From contig URMK01000009.1 in NCBI GenBank assembly GCA_900548905.1, positions 62,001 to 126,000 on the forward strand: a stretch of 64,000 nt of DNA, in the 5' to 3' direction. The position numbers and the translations under genes are program-made. This DNA comes from an uncultured Lachnospiraceae bacterium (GTDB lineage: Bacteria > Bacillota > Clostridia > Lachnospirales > Lachnospiraceae). Below, in pieces: positions 8,408 through 16,602 of this stretch (the first letter of the stretch is position 1; every line of letters begins with the position of its first letter). The notes beneath the pieces are model-generated. The model had not been told where the DNA came from. It was given only the letters and a program-made list of their open reading frames with translations, and searched no databases.

Positions 8408-9823
8408 TTACTTCAGATCCAGGAATTCCTCATAAATCCGACAGACATCCTTCGCCTGTTCTTCCTCCGGCATCTCACAGAAAATACGGATCAACGGCTC
8501 GGTTCCGGAAAACCGTCCCACTACCCAGCCTCCGTTCGTAAAGTAGACCTTGCTGCCGTCCAGATAGGATACATGATCGATTTCATACGGAAGCTCCGGC
8601 AGGAGTCTGTCTTCCAGAAGGATTTTGTGCACGGCATCCTTTTTCTCCTGGTTGAACTTGTAATCCCGTTCTTCCATATATATCTTTCCGCATTCGGCTT
8701 CGATATCGGCATAGATCCGGGATAGCTTTTTGCCGGTTACGGCGATCATTTCCACCAGCAGGCAGGCGGCATATACGCCGTCTTTCCCATGGATATGTCC
8801 TCTCACGGTTAGGCCGCCGGAGGATTCCCCGCCGATAACGGCGTCTGTTTCCGTCATCTTGGCGGAAATATGTTTGAAACCTACGGGTACCTCATAGCAG
8901 GTTTCCCCGAATTTTTGCGCCACCTTATCCAGCATATGGGTGGTGCAGATATTGCGGACAACGGGGCCATGCCAGCCTTTATATTTCACGAGATAGTAAT
9001 ACAGCAGAACCATGATATCGTTGGGATGGAGGAATTTTCCCTTGTCGTCGATGACTCCCAGCCGGTCCGCGTCTCCGTCTGTTGCGATCCCGATATCACA
9101 TTTCCCGTCCAGGACGAAATTCTGCAGGGGGCGCAGGGTGGCTGCGGTAGGGGCCGGCAGTTTTCCGCCGAACAGGGTGTCGTGGCGTTCATGGATGGTA
9201 TCCACCTCGCACCTGGCGGTGAGAAGGATGGTCTTAATGGAGGTTTCACTCACGCCGTACATGGGATCCAGGGCTATTTTAAGCCTGCTGTTACGGATCG
9301 CCTGCATGTCGATGTTGTCAATAATATTATCCAGGTATTCATTGAGGGGATAGATTTCCCGGATCAGCCCGGTTTCCAGGGCTTTGTCGTATTCCATCGT
9401 TTCCACCGGTTCCGTTTCGATCCGGCTGATATATTCTTCTATCTCATCGGTCTGTGCGGCGCTTGCATCCCTTCCGCCCGCGGTAAATACCTTGATGCCG
9501 TTATATATGGCGGGGTTATGGCTGGCGGTGATCATCATGCCGTAGGGCATTTCATGCTTCATGACATAAAACATGACAAGCGGCGTGGGTGCCGATTTGT
9601 TTACGAGATAGGCCGTCACCCCTTGTGCGGCAAATACCTGCCCCGCCCACTGCATCGCTTCCTTTGCCAGGAAACGTCTGTCGTAGCCGATTACAATCCC
9701 TTTGTCCGCGGCGTTTTCATCCTTCATTTTTCTGCAGAGGGCTTTTGCCAGAAGCTGGATATTTGCCTTGGTAAAATCATCCCCTATCACTGCTCTCCAT
9801 CCGCCTGTTCCAAACTTAATCAT
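8408..9823 (-). CDS. Phosphohexomutase (phosphoglucomutase/phosphomannomutase family)
   Basis: Interconverts sugar 1-phosphate and 6-phosphate in the cytoplasm. The 471 residues contain all four hallmarks in order: phosphoserine loop TASHNP (Ser101), metal loop DGDADR (249-254), sugar-binding GGESSGG and phosphate-binding RFSGTEP near the C-terminus. GGGAGG precedes the ATG, and the gene overlaps the end of the GH94 phosphorylase by eight bases, indicating translational coupling. The context suggests it takes the glucose- or N-acetylglucosamine-1-phosphate released by the phosphorylase into glycolysis or amino-sugar metabolism. Which hexose it prefers cannot be decided from sequence. Confidence 0.92.
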   Translation of the reverse strand: MIKFGTGGWRAVIGDDFTKANIQLLAKALCRKMKDENAADKGIVIGYDRRFLAKEAMQWAGQVFAAQGVTAYLVNKSAPTPLVMFYVMKHEMPYGMMITASHNPAIYNGIKVFTAGGRDASAAQTDEIEEYISRIETEPVETMEYDKALETGLIREIYPLNEYLDNIIDNIDMQAIRNSRLKIALDPMYGVSETSIKTILLTARCEVDTIHERHDTLFGGKLPAPTAATLRPLQNFVLDGKCDIGIATDGDADRLGVIDDKGKFLHPNDIMVLLYYYLVKYKGWHGPVVRNICTTHMLDKVAQKFGETCYEVPVGFKHISAKMTETDAVIGGESSGGLTVRGHIHGKDGVYAACLLVEMIAVTGKKLSRIYADIEAECGKIYMEERDYKFNQEKKDAVHKILLEDRLLPELPYEIDHVSYLDGSKVYFTNGGWVVGRFSGTEPLIRIFCEMPEEEQAKDVCRIYEEFLDLK

Positions 9824-12242
9824 CGGTTTTCCTCCCTTTTTCCGGGCACTCCTGTCCCATTATCACCTGTACCTGATGGGTGCTGCCCTCCGGCAGTACC
9901 GGTATCCGGGAAACCTTTTCCCCGTCAAGCCGGATTTCTCTGACGCCTTTCATGACGCCGTCCGGGTTCTGCACGCTTATTTCCATCCGGGCCCCCCGCC
10001 AAACGCGGCTCATATGGAATTCCTTCCAGTCTGCGGGAACGCAGGGGTCAACCACAAAATGGTCAAATTCAGGCTTCATGCCCAGCATGTACCGGGTGGC
10101 CGAGAAATAGGCCCAGCCGCCGGTTCCTGTCATAAACGGATGCCTCGCGCGTCCGAAGGCGCTGTGATCCCGTCCCATGATGAACTGGCAATAGGAGTAT
10201 GGTTCCGCTTCCCTGATTTCTATCTTGTCATTTTGGTAGTACGGGCAGAGGGCATCGTAATATTTCATCGCCCGATCCCCGCGTCCCAGCACGCATTCCG
10301 CCGCCCAGGCCCAGGGATTGGGATGGGAAAAAATAGAGCCGTTTTCTTTAAGTCCCGGATACACCCGGGTCACAAAACCGATATCGTCGTCCGGCACCGT
10401 ATAAGAGGGCGCATTCAGCTGGATCCCGTAGGGGGTGAACAACCAGGTATCCACGCTGTCCATGGCCTTTTTCCCTTTTTCCGGGCTGGCCGCACCGGAA
10501 AGCACCGCCCAGGCATTGGATTCCAGATGGACCTTCCCTTCCTCGTCCCGGCTGGTTCCTATCTTCCTACCGTTTTTGGTGATGCCGCGGATGAACCATT
10601 CTTCATCCCACAGTTCCTTGTTGCAGACTGTTTTCACCCGTTCCGCCATTTCAGAATAGGTCTTTACATCCTCTTCACGGCCGAGGAATTCCGCCAGTTC
10701 AAGGAAGGCGGACAACGCCCAGTAGTGCAGGAAGGAAACCAGGGCGCTTTCCCCGCCGCCAAGGTTCAGGCAGTCGTTCCAGTCGGCGCGCAGCCCTTTG
10801 CAGATTCCGGTGGCGCCTACCTGTCCGGCGCTGAAATCCAGTATTTTTTTCATATGTTCGTACACGGTGCCTTCCCCGCCGTCCGCGTAGGTCAGCAGCG
10901 TATCCGCAAAATCGAAATCGCCTGTCTCCTTGATATATTCCACAAGGGAGGACACCAGCCAGAGTGCATCGTCCGAGCAGGCGTCAGCGAGGCCGTGCAC
11001 ATAGTCATCCTTATTCGGCGTTGGGATGACTGTAGGGGATTTGAAGGGCTTGACCTCGTTGTCAGGAACAAACCACTCCGGCTGGAACAGGTGCAGTCCA
11101 TAACCTTCTGATACCAGACCTCTGCAAAGCTCCTCCAGCCTCTGCCTGCATTTTTCGGGATTGGAGTGAGGAATGGTCATGGCATCCTGTGCCGTGTCTC
11201 TGTAACCGAGCCCTGTCCGGCCTCCCACCTCGATAAAAGAGGCAAACCGGGAAAACATGACATTGATTTCCGCCTGGTACAGAGTCCATGTATTAATCAA
11301 AGTGTTCATCCCCTCATTGGGGGTATGAATCTGAAGCTTGCTGAATTTAGCGTCCCAGTATTCCCGCAGTTCTTCATAGGAACGGTCTGCCGCCTCAGGA
11401 GAGAAATATTTCTCCCGCATCCTGCGGCCCGCTTCCCGGTTTCCTTCGCCTAACAGGAATACAAGGCGCACTTCTTCCCCGGGGTTCAGGGTGATATTCT
11501 TCTGCAGACTGCCGCAATGGTTGTTTCCAAGCTCAAAGGAGCCGCCGCATTGTCCTTTTTCCACGGACAGCGGGTTATCCTCCGTGCGGTACGGGCCGAT
11601 GAATTTATCCCGCAGGCAGTCAAAACCGTCCGGCTCAAAGTTTCCGGTAAAATACTGGAAACCAAACTCTTCATAGAAAAGATCGTGCTCGATAATCCCG
11701 TCTTCATAAGAGGAACCGGCACAGTACATACTCATCTGGAAATTCTGGTTGTCTGTCGTAATATGATGGAAGGAAAACTCACAATAGGAAAACACGCTCA
11801 AATCCCGTGTCCTGTCACTATCGTTTTTAATGGTAACATCCCACAGCTCCACCGGATCCTGCAAAGGGATGGAAAGCTTCTGGCTGGCGCTGATGCCTTT
11901 ATACTCACTTTCATATACGGTATAGGACATCCCATGGCGGCAGCTGTACCGGGCTTCCTCCAGGCTCTTTCCCACAGGCTGCCAGGAGATGCTCCAGTAA
12001 TCCCCGTCCGCATTATCCCTTATGTACACGTAATGGCCCGGCCGGTCCATGGGGATACTGTTTCCGCGGAACCGGGTGATGCGGTGGTATTCCGGCGTTT
12101 TGTAGAACAGATAGCCGCCGGCCGTATGGTTCACCACGGCGCACATATTTTTAAGTCCCAGGTAATTGGTCCAGGAGGCGGGCAGGTCCACCCGGTCTAT
12201 CACATATTCTCTTTTTTCGTTGTCAAAATGTCCGTATTGCAT
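9816..12242 (-). CDS. GH94 phosphorylase, probably N,N'-diacetylchitobiose phosphorylase-like
   Basis: An 808-residue inverting phosphorylase. The catalytic acid is in RADWNDC (Asp487), and the family signatures GGRTGLGYRDTAQDAM and GTGGWAY are present. From memory of the family, the N-terminus (YGHFDNEKREYVIDR, PASWTNYLG, PGHYVYIRD) and the segment SFHHITTDNQN resemble chitobiose phosphorylases more than cellobiose phosphorylases, so the products are probably GlcNAc-1-phosphate and GlcNAc. Cellobiose or another beta-glucobiose remains possible. The start chosen (ATG at 12242) follows GGAGG; an upstream ATG at 12287 lacks such a site. It lies between a sugar importer and a phosphohexomutase, forming an energy-saving catabolic route. 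No secretion signal, so it acts in the cytoplasm. Confidence 0.85.
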   Translation of the reverse strand: MQYGHFDNEKREYVIDRVDLPASWTNYLGLKNMCAVVNHTAGGYLFYKTPEYHRITRFRGNSIPMDRPGHYVYIRDNADGDYWSISWQPVGKSLEEARYSCRHGMSYTVYESEYKGISASQKLSIPLQDPVELWDVTIKNDSDRTRDLSVFSYCEFSFHHITTDNQNFQMSMYCAGSSYEDGIIEHDLFYEEFGFQYFTGNFEPDGFDCLRDKFIGPYRTEDNPLSVEKGQCGGSFELGNNHCGSLQKNITLNPGEEVRLVFLLGEGNREAGRRMREKYFSPEAADRSYEELREYWDAKFSKLQIHTPNEGMNTLINTWTLYQAEINVMFSRFASFIEVGGRTGLGYRDTAQDAMTIPHSNPEKCRQRLEELCRGLVSEGYGLHLFQPEWFVPDNEVKPFKSPTVIPTPNKDDYVHGLADACSDDALWLVSSLVEYIKETGDFDFADTLLTYADGGEGTVYEHMKKILDFSAGQVGATGICKGLRADWNDCLNLGGGESALVSFLHYWALSAFLELAEFLGREEDVKTYSEMAERVKTVCNKELWDEEWFIRGITKNGRKIGTSRDEEGKVHLESNAWAVLSGAASPEKGKKAMDSVDTWLFTPYGIQLNAPSYTVPDDDIGFVTRVYPGLKENGSIFSHPNPWAWAAECVLGRGDRAMKYYDALCPYYQNDKIEIREAEPYSYCQFIMGRDHSAFGRARHPFMTGTGGWAYFSATRYMLGMKPEFDHFVVDPCVPADWKEFHMSRVWRGARMEISVQNPDGVMKGVREIRLDGEKVSRIPVLPEGSTHQVQVIMGQECPEKGRKTDD

Positions 12243-12620
12243 AGCAATCCTCCATCTCACATGATTACGCGCATACGGCGGCGGCACAAGGGAAAAGCCG
12301 CCGGCCGTTGCGCAGGGAATGTCTTATCAACTTCATTATAAGGGCTGACAGTCAATCCTGCTATGGTCAGATATGTGAAATTTTGTATATAATTGTTCTC
12401 ATCCCACCCGGATTTTGTTTTTTTATGTGCATATTTTTGACGTTTCTTCCGGGACAGAAAAAGGTTCCCACCATATTGGATAACAGGCAATTCCGGCTTC
12501 GGGAAGGGAAACGGACAAAAAAAGGCCTCAGTCAGAATAAGTACAACTACCGACCGAGCGCCTCTTGCTGTTTACGGACAGGGCGGATCCGGCAAAGCCG
12601 CCGTCCCGCACCGGGATTTG
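12243..12620. other. Intergenic region between permease and GH94 genes
   Basis: No gene seen. A TATAAT on the minus strand at 12335-12340 lies 93 bases before the GH94 start without a good -35 box. A GC-rich hairpin without a T run (about 12581-12602) follows the permease. These suggest that the phosphorylase may have its own weak promoter in addition to readthrough from the importer genes. Confidence 0.4.
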
Positions 12621-13514
12621 TCAGCCCTTTACCGAGCCGATCATCACCCCTTTTACAAAATATTTCTGGATAAAAGGATAAATGCATAATACAGGTACGG
12701 TCGATACAATGATCGCACTGTATTTTAATGTCTGCGAAAGCTGCATCTTGGCCTCCGCCTGCGCGGCATCCAGCCCCTGCATATTCGTCAGGCTCATTTT
12801 ATTGGACATCAGCAGATCCCGCAGGAAGGACTGCAGCGGCATCAGCTCTTTGTCATTGAGATAAATCAGCGCCGTAAAGAAATCATTCCAGTGGCCGACG
12901 GCATAATACAGGGCGATAACCGCCATGATGGGTTTGGAAAGCGGCAGGACGATCTTCATCAGAAACTGGAAGGTATTGGCACCGTCCAGCTCCGCCGCCT
13001 CCTGCAGGCTTGAGGGTATGCTGTTCACAAAATAGGTTCTGGTGATGATCACATTATATATGGAAACGGCTCCGGGTATCATCATGGCCCACGGGGTATT
13101 CAGAAGATGGAGCTTGCTCACCACCAGGTAGGTGGGGATCAGGCCGCCGCTGAAATACATGGTCAGCATGAACAGAAACATCAGGAAATTGCGCGGCACA
13201 AAGTCTTTTCTTGACAGCGGATAGGCTGCGCAGACGGTCATGACCAGATTGATAAACGTTCCGACCACCGTATAAATAATGGTATTCTTATAGCCCGTCC
13301 AAATCATTTTATATTCGGAAACCGCCTCATAGGCCGACAGGGTAAATCCTTTGGGGAACAGGATCACGTTTCCGTTCCACACCTCATTGGGATTGCTGAA
13401 GGAGGCTATGACCACAAACCACAGCGGCCAGAGAAAAATCAGGAGAAGCGCTATCATAACGATTACATTGACGATATCAAAGACCTTATCTGAACAGGAT
13501 TTCTTGTTCCTCAT
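12621..13514 (-). CDS. Carbohydrate ABC transporter permease (YtcP/LplC type)
   Basis: A 297-residue inner-membrane permease with about six transmembrane segments and the cytoplasmic EAA loop that docks the ATPase (EAAELDGANTFQFLMKIVLP). It belongs to the CUT1 class of oligosaccharide importers. GGAGGG precedes the ATG. It follows the partner permease by 12 bases and precedes the GH94 gene. No ATPase gene is present in the cluster; family members usually share an MsmK/UgpC-type ATPase encoded elsewhere. Confidence 0.92.
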   Translation of the reverse strand: MRNKKSCSDKVFDIVNVIVMIALLLIFLWPLWFVVIASFSNPNEVWNGNVILFPKGFTLSAYEAVSEYKMIWTGYKNTIIYTVVGTFINLVMTVCAAYPLSRKDFVPRNFLMFLFMLTMYFSGGLIPTYLVVSKLHLLNTPWAMMIPGAVSIYNVIITRTYFVNSIPSSLQEAAELDGANTFQFLMKIVLPLSKPIMAVIALYYAVGHWNDFFTALIYLNDKELMPLQSFLRDLLMSNKMSLTNMQGLDAAQAEAKMQLSQTLKYSAIIVSTVPVLCIYPFIQKYFVKGVMIGSVKG

Positions 13515-13526
13515 TATTTTCCCTCC

Positions 13527-14510
13527 TTAAAACAGGCTTTCTTCCGTAAATTTTTTACAGATCTGGTTTGCCGCGACAATCAACAGCATATTGATCACGG
13601 AATTAAACAGGCCGATTGCCGTGGAATATCCGTAATCACTGTTGATCAGACCCACCTCATACACATAGGTGGAAATAACGGAGGCTGCCTGTTTATTCAA
13701 TGTATTCTGCAGCAGGAATACCTTTTCAAAGCCCACGCTCATCAGGGAACCCATCTGGAGAATCAGAAGCATGACGATAGTTGGTTTGATGGAAGGCAGA
13801 TCCACATGCACGATACGCTGCAGCTTATTGGCGCCGTCCACGATAGCCGCTTCATGCAGCTGGTAGTCCACTCCCGACAGGGCCGATATGTAGATGATGG
13901 AACTCCAGCCCATGCCCTGCCATACGCCGGTCCAGACATAGATGGATTTAAACAGCTCCGGCTTTCCGAGAAAATCAACGCTTTCCAGGCCGAAAAAGCC
14001 TCTGACCACATTAAAAATCCCGGTATCCGGGTTCAGAAAAATGGTGATCATACCGCACATAACTACGGTTGAGATAAAATAAGGCGCATAAGAAACCATC
14101 TGCACCGTTTTTTTCAGGTATTTATTCTTCAGGTAATTCAGCATCAGGGCAAATATGATAGGTATGGGAAATCCCACCAGAATGCTGTATACGCTGATTC
14201 CTATTGTATTTTTAAGAAGCAGTCCGAAATTGTAGCTGCTGAAAAACCGGATGAAATTTTCCATTCCAATCCACGGGCTTCCCCAGATCCCTTTCTTTAC
14301 GATGTAATCCTTGAATGCCAGCTGGATACCATAGATGGGCGCATATGAAAATATGAGATAATAAACCACTACCGGCAGAATCATCACATAGAGAATCCAG
14401 TTTTTCTTCATATCCTTTAACAGACGGGCAGGCAGGCGCTCGGCCTTATGTCCTGCAAATCCTGTATTCTTCTGCCGCGCGGCGCTTTTTTCCTTCATCC
14501 CTGCAGTCAT
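13527..14510 (-). CDS. ABC transporter permease (LplB type)
   Basis: A 327-residue membrane protein, first permease of the importer. A cytoplasmic N-terminal extension of about 35 residues precedes six predicted membrane helices. The EAA motif is EAAIVDGANKLQRIVHVDLP. The sequence resembles LplB/YtcP-system permeases, in which two different permeases form a heterodimer. AGGGAG lies upstream of the ATG. It is followed at 12 bases by the second permease, and the solute-binding lipoprotein is upstream. Confidence 0.92.
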   Translation of the reverse strand: MTAGMKEKSAARQKNTGFAGHKAERLPARLLKDMKKNWILYVMILPVVVYYLIFSYAPIYGIQLAFKDYIVKKGIWGSPWIGMENFIRFFSSYNFGLLLKNTIGISVYSILVGFPIPIIFALMLNYLKNKYLKKTVQMVSYAPYFISTVVMCGMITIFLNPDTGIFNVVRGFFGLESVDFLGKPELFKSIYVWTGVWQGMGWSSIIYISALSGVDYQLHEAAIVDGANKLQRIVHVDLPSIKPTIVMLLILQMGSLMSVGFEKVFLLQNTLNKQAASVISTYVYEVGLINSDYGYSTAIGLFNSVINMLLIVAANQICKKFTEESLF

Positions 14511-14584
14511 AGGTATTCTCCCTTCTGTTCCCTATAAGGCCGCTGCCGTACCCGGCAGCGGCAATAAACGTTTTTTACGGCACT

Positions 14585-16216
14585 TTACTTTCCTGCCGAT
14601 TTGTTATAGGTATTTTTATAAATATCCGCCAGCTGGTTTCCTCCCATGTTGCCCACCGTCGCCACATATTCCTCCCAGCTGTCCTCCAGGGTGAGTTCGC
14701 CGGTAGCAACCTGTGCCACATACTGATCGATATAGGCGTCAATATCAGGTTTGATGGTGGAAATGGTCTTGGCATCCGCATCGCTGTAATACATCATCGG
14801 CAGCGGAACCGCACCCTTTGCGGCAACCTTTGCCCGCTCTCCGTTCAGATATACTTCATCCGGATCCACCTTTTCGGACATCTTGTCAAACCAGAAATCC
14901 GGCTGGATGGAAGGATGGAAGGCCGCGCCCTGTATGGTGCTGCTTGAACGGACTGCAGCGATATCGTCACCATAACCCTGGCCGACGATCCATTCCCAGT
15001 TTCCGTCCGCATCCAGCTTCCAGGTCTTTCCTTCGATACCAAGCCATGCCACGATGCCCCCTTCTTCGGTATAGAACTGATCGGCCCAGGCCACCAGGAT
15101 TTCGGGATTCTCACAGGTATCAGTCAAAACCATTGTTCCCGGCGTAATACCGGTATTCAGGGGATACATGCCGTCCTCAAAGGGTGTCAGGGCGATGTAA
15201 TCATCGTCGTTATCCCTTCCTACCGTCAGGAAGGCTCCCGCATCAAAGAAGCTTCCCAGCACATCTCCGGACTGGCCGATGGCTCCCTGCTGCTCATGCT
15301 TCTGGGTGAATGCATTCTTGTCAAGCAGCCCCTCTTGGTACAGCTTCGCCACATATGCCACATATTCCTTAAAGGTATCGGAAGTAGGGATATAGGTCAG
15401 TTCTCCGTCAATAACGGCAGTTTTGGTCCCATAATCATAAGGGATCCCAAAATAGGCAAGCAGCAGATCCGGCTTCACCACATCGGTTGCCGTCAAAGGG
15501 ATCTCGTCATTCGGATCCCCGTTTCCGTTGGCATCCTCGTCCTTGAAGGCTTTCAGGACTTCGTAAAGCTCATCCAGGCTCTTTGGCTCCTGCAGTCCCA
15601 GCCGGTCCATCCATTTCTTATTGATCCAATAGGTGGTCATCGCACCGTTCTGTCTTTCGATATCCGGCAGGGAATAAATATGTCCGTCCGAGGATGTGAT
15701 ATAATCCCAGCCGTTTGTTTCGTCCAGCCTGGCACTGAGGTTGGGCGCATATTGCTTAATCAAATCCTCCAGAGGAACAAACAATCCCTGTTTTCCGTAT
15801 TTTTCAAGATCATTGGCATCAAAGCCGGCCTTGAAAAACATATCCGGATATTCTCCCGAAGCAAGGACCAGATTTCTCTTTTCTTTCAGATCCGCACCCA
15901 TAACCGACTGGAAATCAAATTTGAGATTGGCATTTTCCGTCACCGTCTGCATGGTGATATTATCCTGCAAATCATATTCCCCATTCATTATGGCAAATAC
16001 GCTGTATTCCTTTGTCTCCGCCAGCGGGAAGGTCAGGCTATCGCCGGATGTCTGGCTTTCCCCCGCCTGCGCGGCTTCCTCCGCCGTCCCTTCCGCCGCC
16101 TTGCTGCTTTCCGGGGTAACCCCGGCGTCCGATGTCTCCTTCGCCGCGCCGCAGCCTGCCAGGGAAACAACCATTGCCGCTGCGCACAACAGGGCCGTAA
16201 GCTTTTTCATTTTCAT
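14585..16216 (-). CDS. Extracellular solute-binding lipoprotein (LplA type)
   Basis: Substrate capture protein of the importer, anchored to the outer face of the membrane. The signal peptide KKLTALLCAAAMVVSLAGCG ends in a clear lipobox (LAGC), followed by a Ser/Ala/Glu-rich linker and a 500-residue binding domain of the large LplA class. The start at 16216 (MKMKKL) follows AGGAGG; the frame is open a little further upstream without a comparable site. First gene of the operon binding protein, two permeases, GH94, mutase, with a promoter at 16310-16339. Confidence 0.93.
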   Translation of the reverse strand: MKMKKLTALLCAAAMVVSLAGCGAAKETSDAGVTPESSKAAEGTAEEAAQAGESQTSGDSLTFPLAETKEYSVFAIMNGEYDLQDNITMQTVTENANLKFDFQSVMGADLKEKRNLVLASGEYPDMFFKAGFDANDLEKYGKQGLFVPLEDLIKQYAPNLSARLDETNGWDYITSSDGHIYSLPDIERQNGAMTTYWINKKWMDRLGLQEPKSLDELYEVLKAFKDEDANGNGDPNDEIPLTATDVVKPDLLLAYFGIPYDYGTKTAVIDGELTYIPTSDTFKEYVAYVAKLYQEGLLDKNAFTQKHEQQGAIGQSGDVLGSFFDAGAFLTVGRDNDDDYIALTPFEDGMYPLNTGITPGTMVLTDTCENPEILVAWADQFYTEEGGIVAWLGIEGKTWKLDADGNWEWIVGQGYGDDIAAVRSSSTIQGAAFHPSIQPDFWFDKMSEKVDPDEVYLNGERAKVAAKGAVPLPMMYYSDADAKTISTIKPDIDAYIDQYVAQVATGELTLEDSWEEYVATVGNMGGNQLADIYKNTYNKSAGK

Positions 16217-16309
16217 AAGTAATACCTCCTGTTTTTTTGTCAATATACCGTTATCGGCTCACCCATCTGATGCTGTCCGGAGGCGCCTCTCCTTTGTGAG
16301 CATGGCTTT

Positions 16310-16339
16310 ATTATAGGTAACACCGTACCGTTTCCACAA
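16310..16339 (-). promoter_or_regulatory. Promoter of the LplA/GH94 operon
   Basis: Minus-strand TTGTGG (16334-16339), 18-base spacer and perfect TATAAT (16310-16315), about 95 bases before the binding-protein start. The long 18-base spacer and three-of-six -35 box suit activation by the divergent AraC protein. Confidence 0.5.
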
Positions 16340-16493
16340 GACACATGATTATGGGCTTACGGATAAATACGGTATCGGGGGTCCTGTCAGGGAAGCCGCA
16401 TATTTACGGTATTTGTGCGGCAAGCGTACAAATAACAAAAAAAATTTTTGAAAACTGTTCCGTCCATCCGGCCGGGATAACCGGCCCGCATTA

Positions 16494-16522
16494 TTGCGCC
16501 CGATTTCCATTTATTGTATGAT
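16494..16522 (+). promoter_or_regulatory. Promoter of the membrane AraC regulator
   Basis: TTGCGC (16494-16499), 17-base spacer, TATGAT (16517-16522), 81 bases before the start at 16603. The 16217-16602 region between the divergent genes holds the two promoters and no other gene. Confidence 0.5.
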
Positions 16523-16602
16523 AGGAACTGTGCAGTTAATGTACAGACCTGCTGAAGAGTTACATAGATGTCCTATATTCCCGGGTATGCAAAGGAGAGC
16601 AT

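Noticed and set aside
8870..11111. Long plus-strand open frames opposite the mutase and GH94 genes
   Set aside because: They mirror conserved enzymes on the other strand and have Pro/Arg/His-rich compositions typical of shadows.
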